A DNA stretch of 64,000 bases from Sorex araneus (Eukaryota; Chordata; Mammalia; Eulipotyphla; Soricidae), in NCBI RefSeq assembly GCF_027595985.1, contig NC_073305.1, positions 81,209,974 to 81,273,973 of the forward strand, in the 5' to 3' direction. The notes under the pieces are model-generated. The model had not been told where the DNA came from and searched no databases. It saw nothing but the letters and a program-made list of their open reading frames with translations. This document shows, in pieces, positions 23,376 through 33,412 of this stretch. Every line of letters starts with the position of its first letter. Positions within the stretch are counted from its first letter, which is position 1. A program made the translations under genes and the position numbers.

Positions 23376-23570
23376 ATTTTTTTAATTAATTTATTCTTTT
23401 ATTGAATCACCATGTGGAAAGTTACAAAGCTTTCAGGTTTAAGTCTCAGTTACACAATGCTCGAACACCCATCCCTTCACCAGTGCACATATTCCACCAC
23501 CAAGAATCACAGTATACCTCCCCCTACACCTCCCCAGCCCCCCATCCCGCCTGTGTAACTGATAAATTTC
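23376..23570 (-). mobile_element. LINE-1 3' terminus, antisense fragment
   Basis: TTGAATCACCATGTGGAAAG, AGCTTTCAGGTTTAAGTCTC and CCTTCACCAGTGCACATATT are the antisense L1 3'UTR. Confidence 0.8.
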
Positions 23571-23789
23571 ACTTTACTTTCACTTTACTTTGATTACATT
23601 CAATATTTCAAAAAAAAACTCACTATTATTGTTTGGAGTTTTTTCCCCCTAAAGTCAGACCTGCTGAAAAGGAAGCACTTGATAATTTGTTTTCCATTAC
23701 TGAGAATGAAGAGATATGACGTTGAGTGGCCACACTAGTGGCTGCATAGTTTTGTATTTTAGTATTTTAGTAACTAAGTAGGATACTAT

Positions 23790-24226
23790 TATTAAAAAGG
23801 AAAAAAGTAACAAGTATGGTTAGAATATGGAAAAAACCTTGTGTTTTACTGTGGAAATGTACAATGGTAAAAGTACTATCGCAAAACATTATGAAGGGTC
23901 ACTTAGAAATTAAACATAAAATTACCATATACTCCAGCAATTAAACTTCTAGGTCCGTACTTAAGAGAATTTAGAGCAAAAAGGACTTGAATAGATATTT
24001 ATATAGAATGTTCACAGCACTTTTCACATGGCCAAAGCATTCAAATGTCAATTATAGATGATTACAGAAATGGGAATATGTGGTATAAGCATACAATGTA
24101 ATATTTAATAAAAGTAAATGCTGAGAGATGTCATTGCCAAGGATGAATCTTGAAAACATTATTCAATATGGAACTGTGCAAATACAAATGGACATATATT
24201 ATATAATTCTACCTATTATCAGAATT
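23790..24226 (+). mobile_element. Older LINE-1 3' fragment, left part
   Basis: L1-like text (AATTACCATATACTCCAGCA, AGAATGTTCACAGCACTTTT, TGAATCTTGAAAACATTATT). It is broken at 24226 by a composite repeat and appears to resume at about 24895. Confidence 0.7.
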
Positions 24227-24227
24227 T

Positions 24228-24859
24228 CAGAGTCTCACACCGGGGCCCCTCGGAGGGGGTGGACTGAGTTTCCCTCTCCACTCCGAGCAGAGCCCCCGCA
24301 GCCGAAGAACTCCGGAACCCAGCCACAGCCATGATCAAGGTCCTCTCCACATGTTCGGACGAACCTCACACATGAAGGAACTGGCAGAGGAACCCAGATG
24401 TGTGGGACCTGGGGTTGAGATCTCCAAGCCTGCTCGGATTGGGACTGGATCTCTTCCACCCAGATCCCCCATTTTCCAGTAGCTAGCAGGTCACACCCAG
24501 AAACTGCCCCCCAGTACCGTGTAATCCCATCAACAGTCAACATCCAGCAACTAAAACCAAGCTCCCGGAAGTGCATGGCCACTTTGCAATCTCGAGACAT
24601 CTTATAGCTTAGTTTTCCCTCTCAGAGAACCTGGCAAGCTACCGAGAGTTTCCTGCGTGCATGGGAGAGCCTGGCAAACTCTCTGTGGCATATTCATATG
24701 CCAAAACCAGTAACAATGATGGGTCTCATTCCCGACCTTGAAAGAGCCTCCTTCCAATGCAGCACCATTGGGATGGATAAGTAATGGGAGGCTTCTAAAA
24801 TCTCAGGGCTAGGACGAATGGAGACATTCATGGAGAATGGAGAAAATCGATGATCAATG

Positions 24860-24893
<34 letters not shown>
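24228..24893 (+). mobile_element. Composite repeat (GC-rich 5' part plus SINE-type 3' module), ending in (GAT)n
   Basis: The 5' part is GC-rich (GGGGCCCCTCGGAGGGGGTG, CAGCCACAGCCATGATCAAG). The 3' part carries the composite-SINE module (GAACCTGGCAAGCTACCGAG, TGGCATATTCATATGCCAAA) and ends in a (GAT)n run at 24861-24893. Similar antisense sequence occurs at 41318-41880. It interrupts an L1, and TATCAGAATTT / TATCATAATTT at the borders may be a diverged target-site duplication. Confidence 0.7.
24861..24893 (+). repeat. (GAT)n microsatellite
   Basis: About eleven GAT units at the 3' end of the composite repeat, apparently grown from its GGGATGA tail. Confidence 0.9.
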
Positions 24894-24894
24894 A

Positions 24895-25030
24895 TCATAA
24901 TTTAATATATAAATAGGATACCTGGCTCTGGGCTGGGAGATAATGAGAAATTAGTGTTTACTAGGTACAGTTTTATTTTGAGATGCTGAAAAATTTCTAC
25001 AGATACTGGTAATAATTGCAAAAATACACA
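24895..25030 (+). mobile_element. Older LINE-1 3' fragment, right part
   Basis: GGGCTGGGAGATAATGAGAA, AGTGTTTACTAGGTACAGTT and TGAAAAATTTCTACAGATAC fit the L1M-type 3' end. It continues the element cut at 24226 and ends in a short (CA)n at 25027-25046. Confidence 0.65.
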
Positions 25031-25055
25031 CACACACACACACACTCACACATAT

Positions 25056-25217
25056 GGGAGGTTGGGGCACACTCAGCTGTGTTGAGGACTTATCCCTGGC
25101 TCTGGTCAGAGATCACTCTTGGCAGTGCTTGAGAGACTATTACATAGTGCTGGGAATTGAATTTGAGTTTACCGCATGCAAGGTCAGCACTAAACCCCTG
25201 CACTATCTCTCCAGCCC
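25056..25217 (-). mobile_element. tRNA-derived SINE, antisense
   Basis: CTCTTGGCAGTGCTTGAGAG, GCATGCAAGGTCAGCACTAA and CTGCACTATCTCTCCAGCCC. Confidence 0.8.
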
Positions 25218-25254
25218 ACAATGTGAACATATTTAACTGAACATGCCACTAATC

Positions 25255-26100
25255 TGTAAACTCTAGACATAGTTAAACCAGTGTTAGCAAGGATGAAAGG
25301 AAAACATTCACTGCTGGTGGAATGTTGATCAGTCCAGACTTTTTGGAAAAAATATGGACACTCCTCAAAAACTAGGAATCCATCTACCACATAACCTAGC
25401 AATTCTACTTGTTGGGATATATACCAAAGGCCCCCCAAAAAACCGCAGAAAAGATATGTGCACTCCTATGTTCACTGAGGCACTGTTCACAATATCCAAA
25501 ATCTGGAAGCAACCCAAGTGTTCAAGAACAGATGACTGGATAAAGAAACTACGGTATTTACAGACAATGGACTGCTATTCAGCCATAAGAGAAGGTGAAA
25601 TAATGCTGCTACAGAGATGGATCTGGAGAGCACTTTGCTGAGAGAAGTTAGAAAGTGAGGGAACAATAGAATGATTTCATAGGTGGGATATAAAGAAACT
25701 TATTGTTAGTAGAATAACAAATGACAAAAAAGGTAATAGGAGCTAAGAATTTGAGAACAGGTCTTCCATAGGAAGCTTGCCAAAGGAGAGGTGTGGGGAG
25801 AACAGAAATGAGAGGGAAGTACAAATGTATAAAATGGCAGAGGAAAATGGAAGGTGGTGGTGCTGGAAAATGGTAAATTGTTATGCATAAAACCCTATCA
25901 GTAACAGTACTGTAAACCACAGTGCCTAATAGGAAAAAAAAAGTATCTGTCATAAAGGCAGGCTGCAGGGTGGCAGAAAACTGGGGACAAGGTGGAGAGA
26001 AGTGGACACTTGTGAAATGATTGGTGTTGGAATATTGTTTGCCTGAAACTCAATCGTGAATAACTTTGTAAATCTCAGTGCATCAATAAAAAAAGTAAAA
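25255..26100 (+). mobile_element. LINE-1 3' end (ORF2 tail and 3'UTR)
   Basis: ORF2-derived text (GTTGGGATATATACCAAAGG, GCACTGTTCACAATATCCAA) is followed by the 3'UTR (GTGGACACTTGTGAAATGAT, AATAACTTTGTAAATCTCAG) and an A-rich end near 26099. Stop codons break the frame. Confidence 0.85.
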
Positions 26101-26759
26101 TTTATGTATATTTTTTGATTATAAAAGACATCTGGAAACAACTTTTTAAATTTTTTAATGATGTGAAAATAGAAAATTTAATTCAACATTTTAAAATTAT
26201 ATCTAACTGGAATTTATCATGGGAATACAATATTCAGAAATAAATCCAGAATTTAGGAGATACCTCAGCAATCTGGGACACATGTAAGGATTCAAGACAA
26301 GTAGGGGCCCTCCCTCAGCTCCTCCTAGTGTAGCCCTACCTGCCTCCAAGCAGAATCCAATGTGGTCCTGGTGCCCCACCCCCAGCAGTTCCACTGGGCA
26401 TGACTGCTGGCCCTGAAGAGTTCCAAATTGCCAGGACTGAGCATTGAACCCTTTGACCCAAATAATGAAATTTCACCAGGCATAACCTGCAGGCTTTCTG
26501 AAGACTACTTGACAGTCATTCTCCACCCCTTCCCACCCTGGCCCCAGAGCTCCCACACACATCCATTTATATTATCCACCTCTTTAAGAAGCAAAAAAAT
26601 TAAAGTGTCATTTTAATATCCTTTTATTATAAAGATATCAAAAATTTTGGGGAATGACAGGTGTTTCTTAAATTTGGTAAATAGGGAAATTTGTAGATAA
26701 TATTTTACTGGTGAGAGACTGAAGGCTTTCTCCCTAAATTTGCATCAACACAAAAATAC

Positions 26760-27165
26760 CCATTTTTCACCATTTCTAATCAAAATTTTATTGGCAATTT
26801 AGCCATATGATAAGTTAAAAAAGGAAAACAGAAGGCATGCATAATCAGGAGGTATAAAGCTATCATAATTGAAAGACGATGTATACAAAATTCCCTGGAA
26901 AACTACTACAATTTACTATAATAAATGAATCTTAGCAATCATGAGACATAAGTTCTGTACATAAAAATATAATAGTGGAAGTTGGAAATTAAACTTTTAA
27001 AAGATATTACTTACAGTATAAAAAGCATGAAAAAAAGCTGACAAATGATAAACAACCTCAATAAATGGAGTACATGTAACCCATGTCTACTCATTATGAC
27101 TCAATATTGACCAAAAATCAAAGACTTCTACAATGAAAATCCTAATAAAAATAGATAAAATAATA
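26760..27165 (+). mobile_element. Decayed LINE-1 ORF2 fragment
   Basis: Conceptual translation shows L1 ORF2-like wording with many stops (AKSNDKLKKENRRHA, IPWKTTTIYYNK), consistent with an old fragment. Confidence 0.55.
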
Positions 27166-27173
27166 AAATAAAT

Positions 27174-27419
27174 CACTGTCATCACTGTCATCCTGTTGCT
27201 CATTGATTTGTTCGAGCGGGCACCAGTAACGTCTCTCATTGAGAGACATTGTTACTGTTTTTTGGCATATCCAATACGCATGGGTAGCTTGGCAGGCTCT
27301 GCTGTGCGGGCTCCATACTCTCGGTAGCTTGCCGAGCTCTCCGAGAGGGGCGGAGGAATTGAACATGGGTCGGCCGCGTGAAAGGCGAAAGCCCAACCAC
27401 TGTGCTATGGCTCCAGCCC
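27174..27419 (-). mobile_element. Composite SINE, antisense (left arm of a near-palindrome)
   Basis: Complete antisense composite copy: module text (TCCTGTTGCTCATTGATTTG, GTTCGAGCGGGCACCAGTAA) on the left and the tRNA head (CTGTGCTATGGCTCCAGCCC) on the right. Its mirror copy starts 38 bases further on. Confidence 0.9.
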
Positions 27420-27457
27420 AATAAAATAAATAAAGTAATAAATAATAAATAATAAAA

Positions 27458-27706
27458 TTCCTATAGCACAGCTGGTAAGACGTTTGCCTTGCATGTGGCT
27501 GACCCGGGTTCGATTCCTCCATCCCTCTCGGAGAGCCCTGCAAGCTACTGAGAGTATCCCGCCTGCATGGCAGAGCCTGGCAAGCTACCCCTGGCGTATT
27601 CGATATGCCAAAAAGAGTAACAACAAGTCTCACGATGGAGACGTTACTGGTGCCCACTTGAGCAAATTGATGAACAATGGGATGATAGTGCTACAGTGCA
27701 GTTTAT
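27458..27706 (+). mobile_element. Composite SINE, sense (right arm of a near-palindrome)
   Basis: TAGCACAGCTGGTAAGACGT, GGTTCGATTCCTCCATCCCT, CGTATTCGATATGCCAAAAA and GACGTTACTGGTGCCCACTT give a full composite copy in the orientation opposite to its neighbour. Confidence 0.9.
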
Positions 27707-27789
27707 AGGTTGTCTTTATTTGAAGAAAGTGACAAGTATATTCTAAAATACAATGGAACTACAACATTAAAAAAAAACCAAAAAACCTT

Positions 27790-28320
27790 GAAGAGGCAGA
27801 GATGCCTCTGGACCCCACACCAGGCTGAATCTCATATCCAGGGCCCCCTGGAGGGGAGCAGGTGAGCTCACCACTTACCCAAACAGAGCCCTAGCCACTG
27901 AAAACTCCACACTCCAATTGCTGCCATGCTCAGGGCCAGACTCCACATTTCAGGACAAGCCTTATCCAGGAATGAATCTGTTGAAAAACTCAGGTATACA
28001 GATTTTGTGATCAAAATCTCCAGGCTTTCACAGAGTCAGGGACGGGCTACCTCACCCCATCCCCCTGTTCTGGGAACATGGCGGTCATGCCCATGAACTG
28101 CCTCTGGTGCCATATAAGCTCATTAACCAGCCATCATCCAAAGACATAAATATATCTCGAAAGATATCAACAAGCTACACAGATGCTTCCAGACCCCAAC
28201 GTCATCATCCAGTTAAAAATTTAACTCCAGCTATATCACTCAATTCAAAATTTTATAATTCCTGGGTGGGCAGCCACATTCACAGCTGCACTACATCTCA
28301 AACTCTACACCACTGATATA
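27790..28320 (+). mobile_element. Possible further copy of the composite repeat, 5' part
   Basis: AGGGCCCCCTGGAGGGGAGC, ACAGAGCCCTAGCCACTGAA and CTGCCATGCTCAGGGCCAGA resemble the 5' part of 24228-24893. The SINE-type 3' module is absent. Similarity was judged by eye. Confidence 0.5.
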
Positions 28321-28544
28321 CCAGATGTGGCATGCCACATTGGAGGAAATGTAAAGTAGAAGGCAATGAATCTCAATTAAGAAAATATTAACACACAAGC
28401 CTTAACCTGTAAAAACAGATTGGTAATTCTTATACAAGGGCTTAATGGCTCCAGGATGAGGTACAATAATCTTCACACATTTCTCCTAAGTAAATCTTTT
28501 TGGATCATTTTTAGCAAATTATTTATAATACAAAATAAAAAATG

Positions 28545-28733
28545 CAGGGCCGGAGCGATAGCACAGCGGGTAGGGCGTTTGCCTTGCATGCGGCCGAACC
28601 GGGTTTGATCCCCGGCATCCCATATGGTCCCCCAAGCACTGCCAGGAGCAATTCCTGAGTGCAAAGCCAGGAGTTACCCCTGAGCATCGCTGGGTGTGAC
28701 CCAAAAAGCAAAAAAATAATAATAATCAAACAA
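28545..28733 (+). mobile_element. tRNA-derived SINE, consensus-like (young)
   Basis: GGCCGGAGCGATAGCACAGC, GGGTTTGATCCCCGGCATCC and GGTGTGACCCAAAAAGCAAA are near consensus, followed by an A/AAT tail. Confidence 0.92.
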
Positions 28734-28769
28734 AATAAATAAAATAAAATAATGAATTATTTAGGGCCT

Positions 28770-28915
28770 GCTAATGAAGCAGGCTTGGGTGTGGTTGGGG
28801 AAATTGTAAAGAATGGTGGTGGTAAGGTGTAATGGTTGTGGGATTGGTGTTGAGATAATGAATGTAATAAATCATTGTGAGCAACTTTACAAAAATAAAA
28901 ATTAAAATGTTAAAA
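28770..28915 (+). mobile_element. LINE-1 3' terminus
   Basis: TAAGGTGTAATGGTTGTGGG, GATTGGTGTTGAGATAATGA and GTGAGCAACTTTACAAAAAT match the L1 3' end seen elsewhere in the window. Confidence 0.65.
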
Positions 28916-29384
28916 AACATTAAAAATAAGGTAATTCACATATTTTAGATACCAGAGTTGAAAACTTATCTATGTAAATAAGAATAGACATTATATTATG
29001 ATATTTCAAGCAATTTTAGTTTATATAGGTTAAAAATATAGCAATCAACAATCACAAATTGACTTCTGTAGGATAACATAGCTTCAGGTAGTTTAGGTTT
29101 ATTGGATTACTCCCGTTACAGTGCTCCTATTCCTCTTTGTTTATTTGTAGCTTCTTTCTTAGTGTTCTGTTGACTTGTAAATCATGTTTTTCTCTTCTTC
29201 TTGAGTCCTTTGCATAGTTTATTCAGAGCAAGTCCTTTTTGTATGGACACAGGAAGACTTAAAAAATGTTATGCTTTTGTAACCTGGGAGTCATTTGACT
29301 CTACATGATATTTTCCTCCAGGGCATCTGTTCTCTTGACCTAAGCCTCAGCTGCCCTTACTTCCTAGCATCCCCAAAGCAGGGT

Positions 29385-30105
29385 CCCTACGTGGGACGAG
29401 AAGGACCCAGGGCAAGCGGTGAGTTGTGTGCTACCCTGGCATCGAGATGGGCCTGGCCAAAGTGCCTAATGCTTAACTATAAGTTAAGAGCTTGGTCATG
29501 GACAAATGCTGTCATGATCCAAGCAGTGATAACTAGATTTGGACCCTGCTAGGGTGAGGAATGATTAATCTGGCCTGAGTGCTGTGGTCTGAGTCTGTGG
29601 CAAGATGTTGCCAGGAGAGCTGCCTTGTAAGCCTCAATGTATCCCTTGCTATGTCCATACAAAAATAACTAGTATTAAGATGTTAATAAGTTCCTGGACT
29701 AAGGAAAAGAAAAAAACCTTAGGAGTCTGTAAGGGCTTTGGAATGCCCTGCCCTCAGGAAGGGCTTTCTTATGTTGATTTTGCTACCTGGCTGGGTGTAG
29801 CCTAGAGGGCAAGGTGGGAGAGACAAGTAGGAGGAGAGATGAAAGAAGCCAGAAAGAAGCAGCAGTAGATCCAGAGAGAGGCCGGAGCTGGGAGTGCGGG
29901 AGATGAGAAAGATGGAAGATTGAATAAACGGTAACTAATCAGCAACCAGCTTGGTCCTCGTTCTTCCTTCACCTTTCCTTGACCACTGGCCATCCCGATC
30001 CAGTCCACACACTGCGGTCCCAGGGCACCGAACGTGGGCGGTGAGACAGAGCCGCCCGGAGAGCCCGCGAGTGCACTCGCCCCTCGGTGAGCTTTAGTTT
30101 TTACA
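29385..30105 (+). mobile_element. Solo LTR of the same family, copy 2
   Basis: GTGGGACGAGAAGGACCCAG start, CTACCCTGGCATCGAGATGG, AACTATAAGTTAAGAGCTTG and GGTCATGGACAAATGCTGTC in the order of the other copies. AATAAA at about 29922 and a GC-rich end follow (GTGCACTCGCCCCTCGGTGA). No retroviral coding region adjoins it. Confidence 0.75.
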
Positions 30106-30214
30106 GACTTCTATTGATTTATGATAACTGTATTTGCCATTCCTCTAAGTTTTCTTGCAGCAAGTAACATGGAATGAATTTGTTTTGTGCTGGCTATTGG
30201 GTTAGACTTAGGTT

Positions 30215-30345
30215 AAAGGAAGCTGAGGGCACTGGTGGATGGAAGGTCATATTGGTGGTGAGATCAGTGTTGGGACACTATTTCTGAAACAACTACATTA
30301 TGAATAACTTTGTAAATCAGAGCATTGTAAAAAACACTAATCAAG
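30215..30345 (+). mobile_element. LINE-1 3' terminus
   Basis: GGCACTGGTGGATGGAAGGT, GAGATCAGTGTTGGGACACT and AATAACTTTGTAAATCAGAG are L1 3'UTR text. Confidence 0.75.
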
Positions 30346-30469
30346 GGGAAAATGTTTAAAAAACGCTTGAAGAGCCAAAATAGTTTTGGTGGAAAAAAAT
30401 AAGATTGAACATTTTAGATTACCTAATTTAAATTTAAATACACTGGACAAGAATTAAGATAAGACAGAC

Positions 30470-30650
30470 AGGGGTCAGAGTGATAGTACAGCAGGGAGGG
30501 TGTTTGCCTTGCACTCAGTCAGTCTGCGTTTGATCCCTGGTATCCCATATGGTCCCCCAAACAACTCCAGCAGTAATTCCTGAGTGCAGAACTGAAGTAA
30601 TCCCTGAGTATTGCTGGGTTTGGCCTAAAAAGCCAAAAAAAAGAAAGAAA
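30470..30650 (+). mobile_element. tRNA-derived SINE
   Basis: GGGGTCAGAGTGATAGTACA head, CCCATATGGTCCCCCAAACA middle, A/G-rich tail. Confidence 0.85.
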
Positions 30651-30689
30651 GTAAAAAGACAAGACAGGCAGATTAATGAAACAGTACAG

Positions 30690-30925
30690 TCAATCAAAAA
30701 TAGGCCATCTCAGAGACTGCTTATTAATTTTTGGTGAAATTCTAAGGCAATTTAATCAGAAAAATACAATCTTTACTATAAATGGTCCTGTAACAATTAT
30801 ATATCTGTATACAAAAATAAAACAAATCCTTAATATTTTTTCCTGGCTTATACAAAAATTAAAATGAATCACAGACCTAAATACATTGGTTAAAAGTTGA
30901 AAACTTCTAGAGAAAAATGACACGC
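30690..30925 (+). mobile_element. LINE-1 ORF2 fragment, left part
   Basis: ORF2-like text (AATTAAAATGAATCACAGAC, CTAAATACATTGGTTAAAAG) with stops. It is interrupted at 30930 by SINE and composite insertions and seems to continue at 31558. Confidence 0.55.
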
Positions 30926-30929
30926 GGGG

Positions 30930-31055
30930 GGTGTTTTGTTTTGGGGGCCACACCTAACACTCAGGGATCATTCCTGGTGGTGTTATGTGATGGCAATATG
31001 TGGTGCCCATGTCCATGACAAGTGCCTTAACCCCAGGACTATCTCTCAGGCCCTA
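30930..31055 (-). mobile_element. tRNA-derived SINE, antisense, shortened
   Basis: GGGGGCCACACCTAACACTC and CAGGACTATCTCTCAGGCCC define the ends; the middle is deleted. Confidence 0.75.
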
Positions 31056-31228
31056 ATCCTGAAATGTTTGAACTTTAGTTTAGTCAAACTTTAGTTTAGT
31101 TTAGTTTTGGAGCTAGAATTACCACGGCTGCTGGCACCAGACTTGCACTAGACTTGCCTTCCAATGGATCCTTGTTAAAGGATTTAAAGTGGACTCATTC
31201 CAATTACAGGGCCTTGAAAAAGAGTCCA

Positions 31229-31557
31229 GTATTGTTATTTTTCATCACTACCTCCCCGGGTTGGGAGTAAGTAATTTGCACACTGCTGCCTTCCTTGGAT
31301 GTGATAGCCATTTCTCAGGCTCCCTCTCTGGAAGAGCTTGGCAAGCTCCCCGTGGCGTATTTGATATGCCATATACAATAACAATAACAGCTCTCATTCC
31401 TTTGACCCTGAAAGAGCCTCCAATCATTGCGAAAGATGAGTAAGGAGAGGCTGCTAAAATCTCAGGGCTGGGATGAATGGAGATGTTACTGGTGCCCGCT
31501 CCAGCAAATTGATGAACAATGGGATGACAGTGATATACAGTGATACAGCGAGTTTGG
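31229..31557 (+). mobile_element. Composite repeat, 3' part
   Basis: Shares GAAAGAGCCTCCAATCATTG, GCTAAAATCTCAGGGCTGGG and ATGTTACTGGTGCCCGCTCC with 24228-24893. The GC-rich 5' part is missing. It is inserted in an L1 fragment. Confidence 0.7.
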
Positions 31558-31900
31558 TCAAAAGTTTCTTGGACATGAAACTAACTAGAAAAATATATGC
31601 AAATAATTTTATTCCAAAATCACAAACTTTTTTGAAAGTAAATGAAATTTTTTTCAGAGGACACATCAGATAAATAATTTGTATCTAGAACATATAAGAA
31701 TGCTTATAAATTAAAATTAGGTGACAGCAAAAAAAGAATAATATTAATAAAAAAACAAATTCAAACCATAAGATGCCACTACAGAATAAAAAAATGTTCA
31801 AAATAAAAAAGACTAACAATAAAGGCCTAAAAAAGTGCTGATGGAGATGTAAAGCAGCTCATATCTTGTCAATATACATACAAAACAACAGTCGTTTCAG
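31558..31900 (+). mobile_element. LINE-1 ORF2 fragment, right part
   Basis: AAATAATTTGTATCTAGAAC, CAAACCATAAGATGCCACTA and AAAGTGCTGATGGAGATGTA are L1 ORF2 3' text, heavily mutated. Confidence 0.6.
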
Positions 31901-31942
31901 GAAAAAAAAGTGTTCTTGTACAAAGCCAGCATATATTTACAT

Positions 31943-32030
31943 ATGGTCTCCCAAAAACCAAGGGTCACTTCTTAGCACTGAGCCAGAAATGGCCCATGAG
32001 CACCACCTGAGTGTGGCACCCACACACAGA
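31943..32030 (+). mobile_element. 3' half of a tRNA-derived SINE
   Basis: TATGGTCTCCCAAAAACCAA and GAGCACCACCTGAGTGTGGC keep the SINE 3' order; the tRNA head is missing. Confidence 0.55.
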
Positions 32031-32095
32031 AAGAATTGAGTATCCATTATTAAATTCTATGATAAAAATATGTATGAATTATAAAAACATTTTAT

Positions 32096-32275
32096 GGGGC
32101 TGGAGCTATAATACAGCGGGTAGGGCGTTTGCCTTACATGTGGTTGACCCCAGTTCGATCCCCAGCATCCCATATGGTCCCCTGAGCACCGCCAGGAGTA
32201 ATTCCTGAGTGCAGAGCCAGGAGTAACCCCTGTGAATGGCAGGGTGTGACCCAAAAAGCAAAAGAAAAAAAAAAT
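32096..32275 (+). mobile_element. tRNA-derived SINE, consensus-like
   Basis: GGGGCTGGAGCTATAATACA, CAGTTCGATCCCCAGCATCC and GTGACCCAAAAAGCAAAAGA with an A-tail. Confidence 0.92.
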
Positions 32276-32343
32276 TTTAATGAACTCCTTCCTTTCACTG
32301 CAAAGTGGTTTACCTATTCTTTTAAAAAACATTTGATGTACTA

Positions 32344-32510
32344 TCACCTGAGCGATAGTACAGGGGGTTGGGTGTTTGCCTTGCAAGCCCCTGCCTGGGT
32401 TCAATCCCCGGCATCTCATATGATTCCCCAAAGCACTGCCAGGAGTGATTCCTGAGTGCAGGAGCCAGGTGTAACCACTGAGCATCGCTGGGTAGACCCA
32501 AAAAGTAAAA
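32344..32510 (+). mobile_element. tRNA-derived SINE
   Basis: GAGCGATAGTACAGGGGGTT, TCAATCCCCGGCATCTCATA and GGTAGACCCAAAAAGTAAAA. Confidence 0.88.
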
Positions 32511-32745
32511 AAATATAATTATAATAATATATGTTTTCTAAAGTTCTGCACTGTTAGATGTTGAGAATATAAAACTAAAAAGGTTTATGCTTTCATGTTC
32601 TGGTAGATAAGGAGACATTATAAATAATTTAAAGATGTGATAATGTGAGTTATGTAAAAATGGAACCACCACTGTTGCCTGAGTGAATAGTTATAAGTAA
32701 ACGACATCTGAGTTAGGTCTTGCCAGAAATTTTAAAACCAAATGT

Positions 32746-33369
32746 TTATTTTCTAGCCATCAAGAATATTAAAACATTAGGGGTAACATGGAAAATGTGG
32801 GCTTGAATTTTCAATAAAAATATAAAATTAATGTCTAACATTTCAGATAATTCTAATTTATTCTTCAGCTTATTCCGTGAACAGTTATTGCATAGTTCCC
32901 AAGTTAGATTCCAGGAATTCAATAAGCAGTTCTTGTCTTGCCCAAAAGAATTTTTAAACTCGTAGGATGACAAAGTGATCAGAATCAAATGCAACTGTGA
33001 AAGTGCCATGTAAAAAAGAAAAGCATAGTCGCTTTGGAAGTCCATGATAAACCTCCAATCAGTAAAGATTGAAGACACTGAGATGTACATTGTTAGAGCA
33101 AAGGCTATACGGTCTTTCTTGCTTTCATCTGTATTTGATGACAGAACGGGAAAGAATAGAAAAGCACAGGAAATCGATGAGAAATATGAGGAACTCTGCC
33201 AATGAACTCTGCCAGTTCCATGCATTGCCTCTGCACTGCCAATGAACAGAATCGTAATGTAGGCTGCCTCTACGCTATTCAGTTTGCCTGCACGCGACCG
33301 TCGACTATCTTTCCACACACAGAGCCTTTTCGTGTGATGAGTTTGCTGAGGAACAACACACGAGCCCAC
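32746..33369 (-). CDS. Unrecognised 207-codon ORF upstream of TDRD6 (doubtful)
   Basis: An uninterrupted minus-strand frame of 207 codons starts MGSCVVPQQTHHTKR and ends HVTPNVLIFLMARK. It contains hydrophobic patches (SSISCAFLFFPVLSS, DYAFLFYMALSQLHLILITL). I do not recognise the protein and see no named repeat. An AATAAA hexamer overlaps its stop codon (plus-strand TTTATT at 32745-32750), which would fit the 3' end of a transcript or of a retroposed copy. It is divergent to TDRD6, with its start about 960 bases from the TDRD6 ATG. Chance is a serious alternative in AT-rich DNA with few stops. Treat it as hypothetical. Confidence 0.2.
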   Translation of the reverse strand: MGSCVVPQQTHHTKRLCVWKDSRRSRAGKLNSVEAAYITILFIGSAEAMHGTGRVHWQSSSYFSSISCAFLFFPVLSSNTDESKKDRIAFALTMYISVSSIFTDWRFIMDFQSDYAFLFYMALSQLHLILITLSSYEFKNSFGQDKNCLLNSWNLTWELCNNCSRNKLKNKLELSEMLDINFIFLLKIQAHIFHVTPNVLIFLMARK

Positions 33370-33412
33370 TCACAATGCCCTGTCCCAGGGAGTCCCAACA
33401 GTTTCAAGTCTG

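Larger units (their letters stand above)
22420..33412. other. Repeat-dense intergenic region between SLC25A27 and TDRD6
   Basis: Mostly nested mobile elements: L1 pieces (23376-26100, 26760-27165, 28770-28915, 30215-30345, 30690-30925, 31558-31900), composite repeats (24228-24893, 27790-28320, 31229-31557), an LTR (29385-30105) and many SINEs. The stretch 22420-23370 and parts of 26100-26760 and 32520-33400 hold no repeat I can name. One unexplained ORF lies at 32746-33369. Confidence 0.6.

Noticed and set aside
24235-24600. 121-codon minus-strand ORF
   Set aside because: It lies inside the composite repeat, whose other copy does not keep the frame.
25354-25641. 95-codon ORF resembling a reverse transcriptase tail
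   Set aside because: It is the decayed ORF2 end of an L1 copy, not a gene.
27142-27657. 171-codon minus-strand ORF
   Set aside because: It is made almost wholly of two inverted SINE copies.
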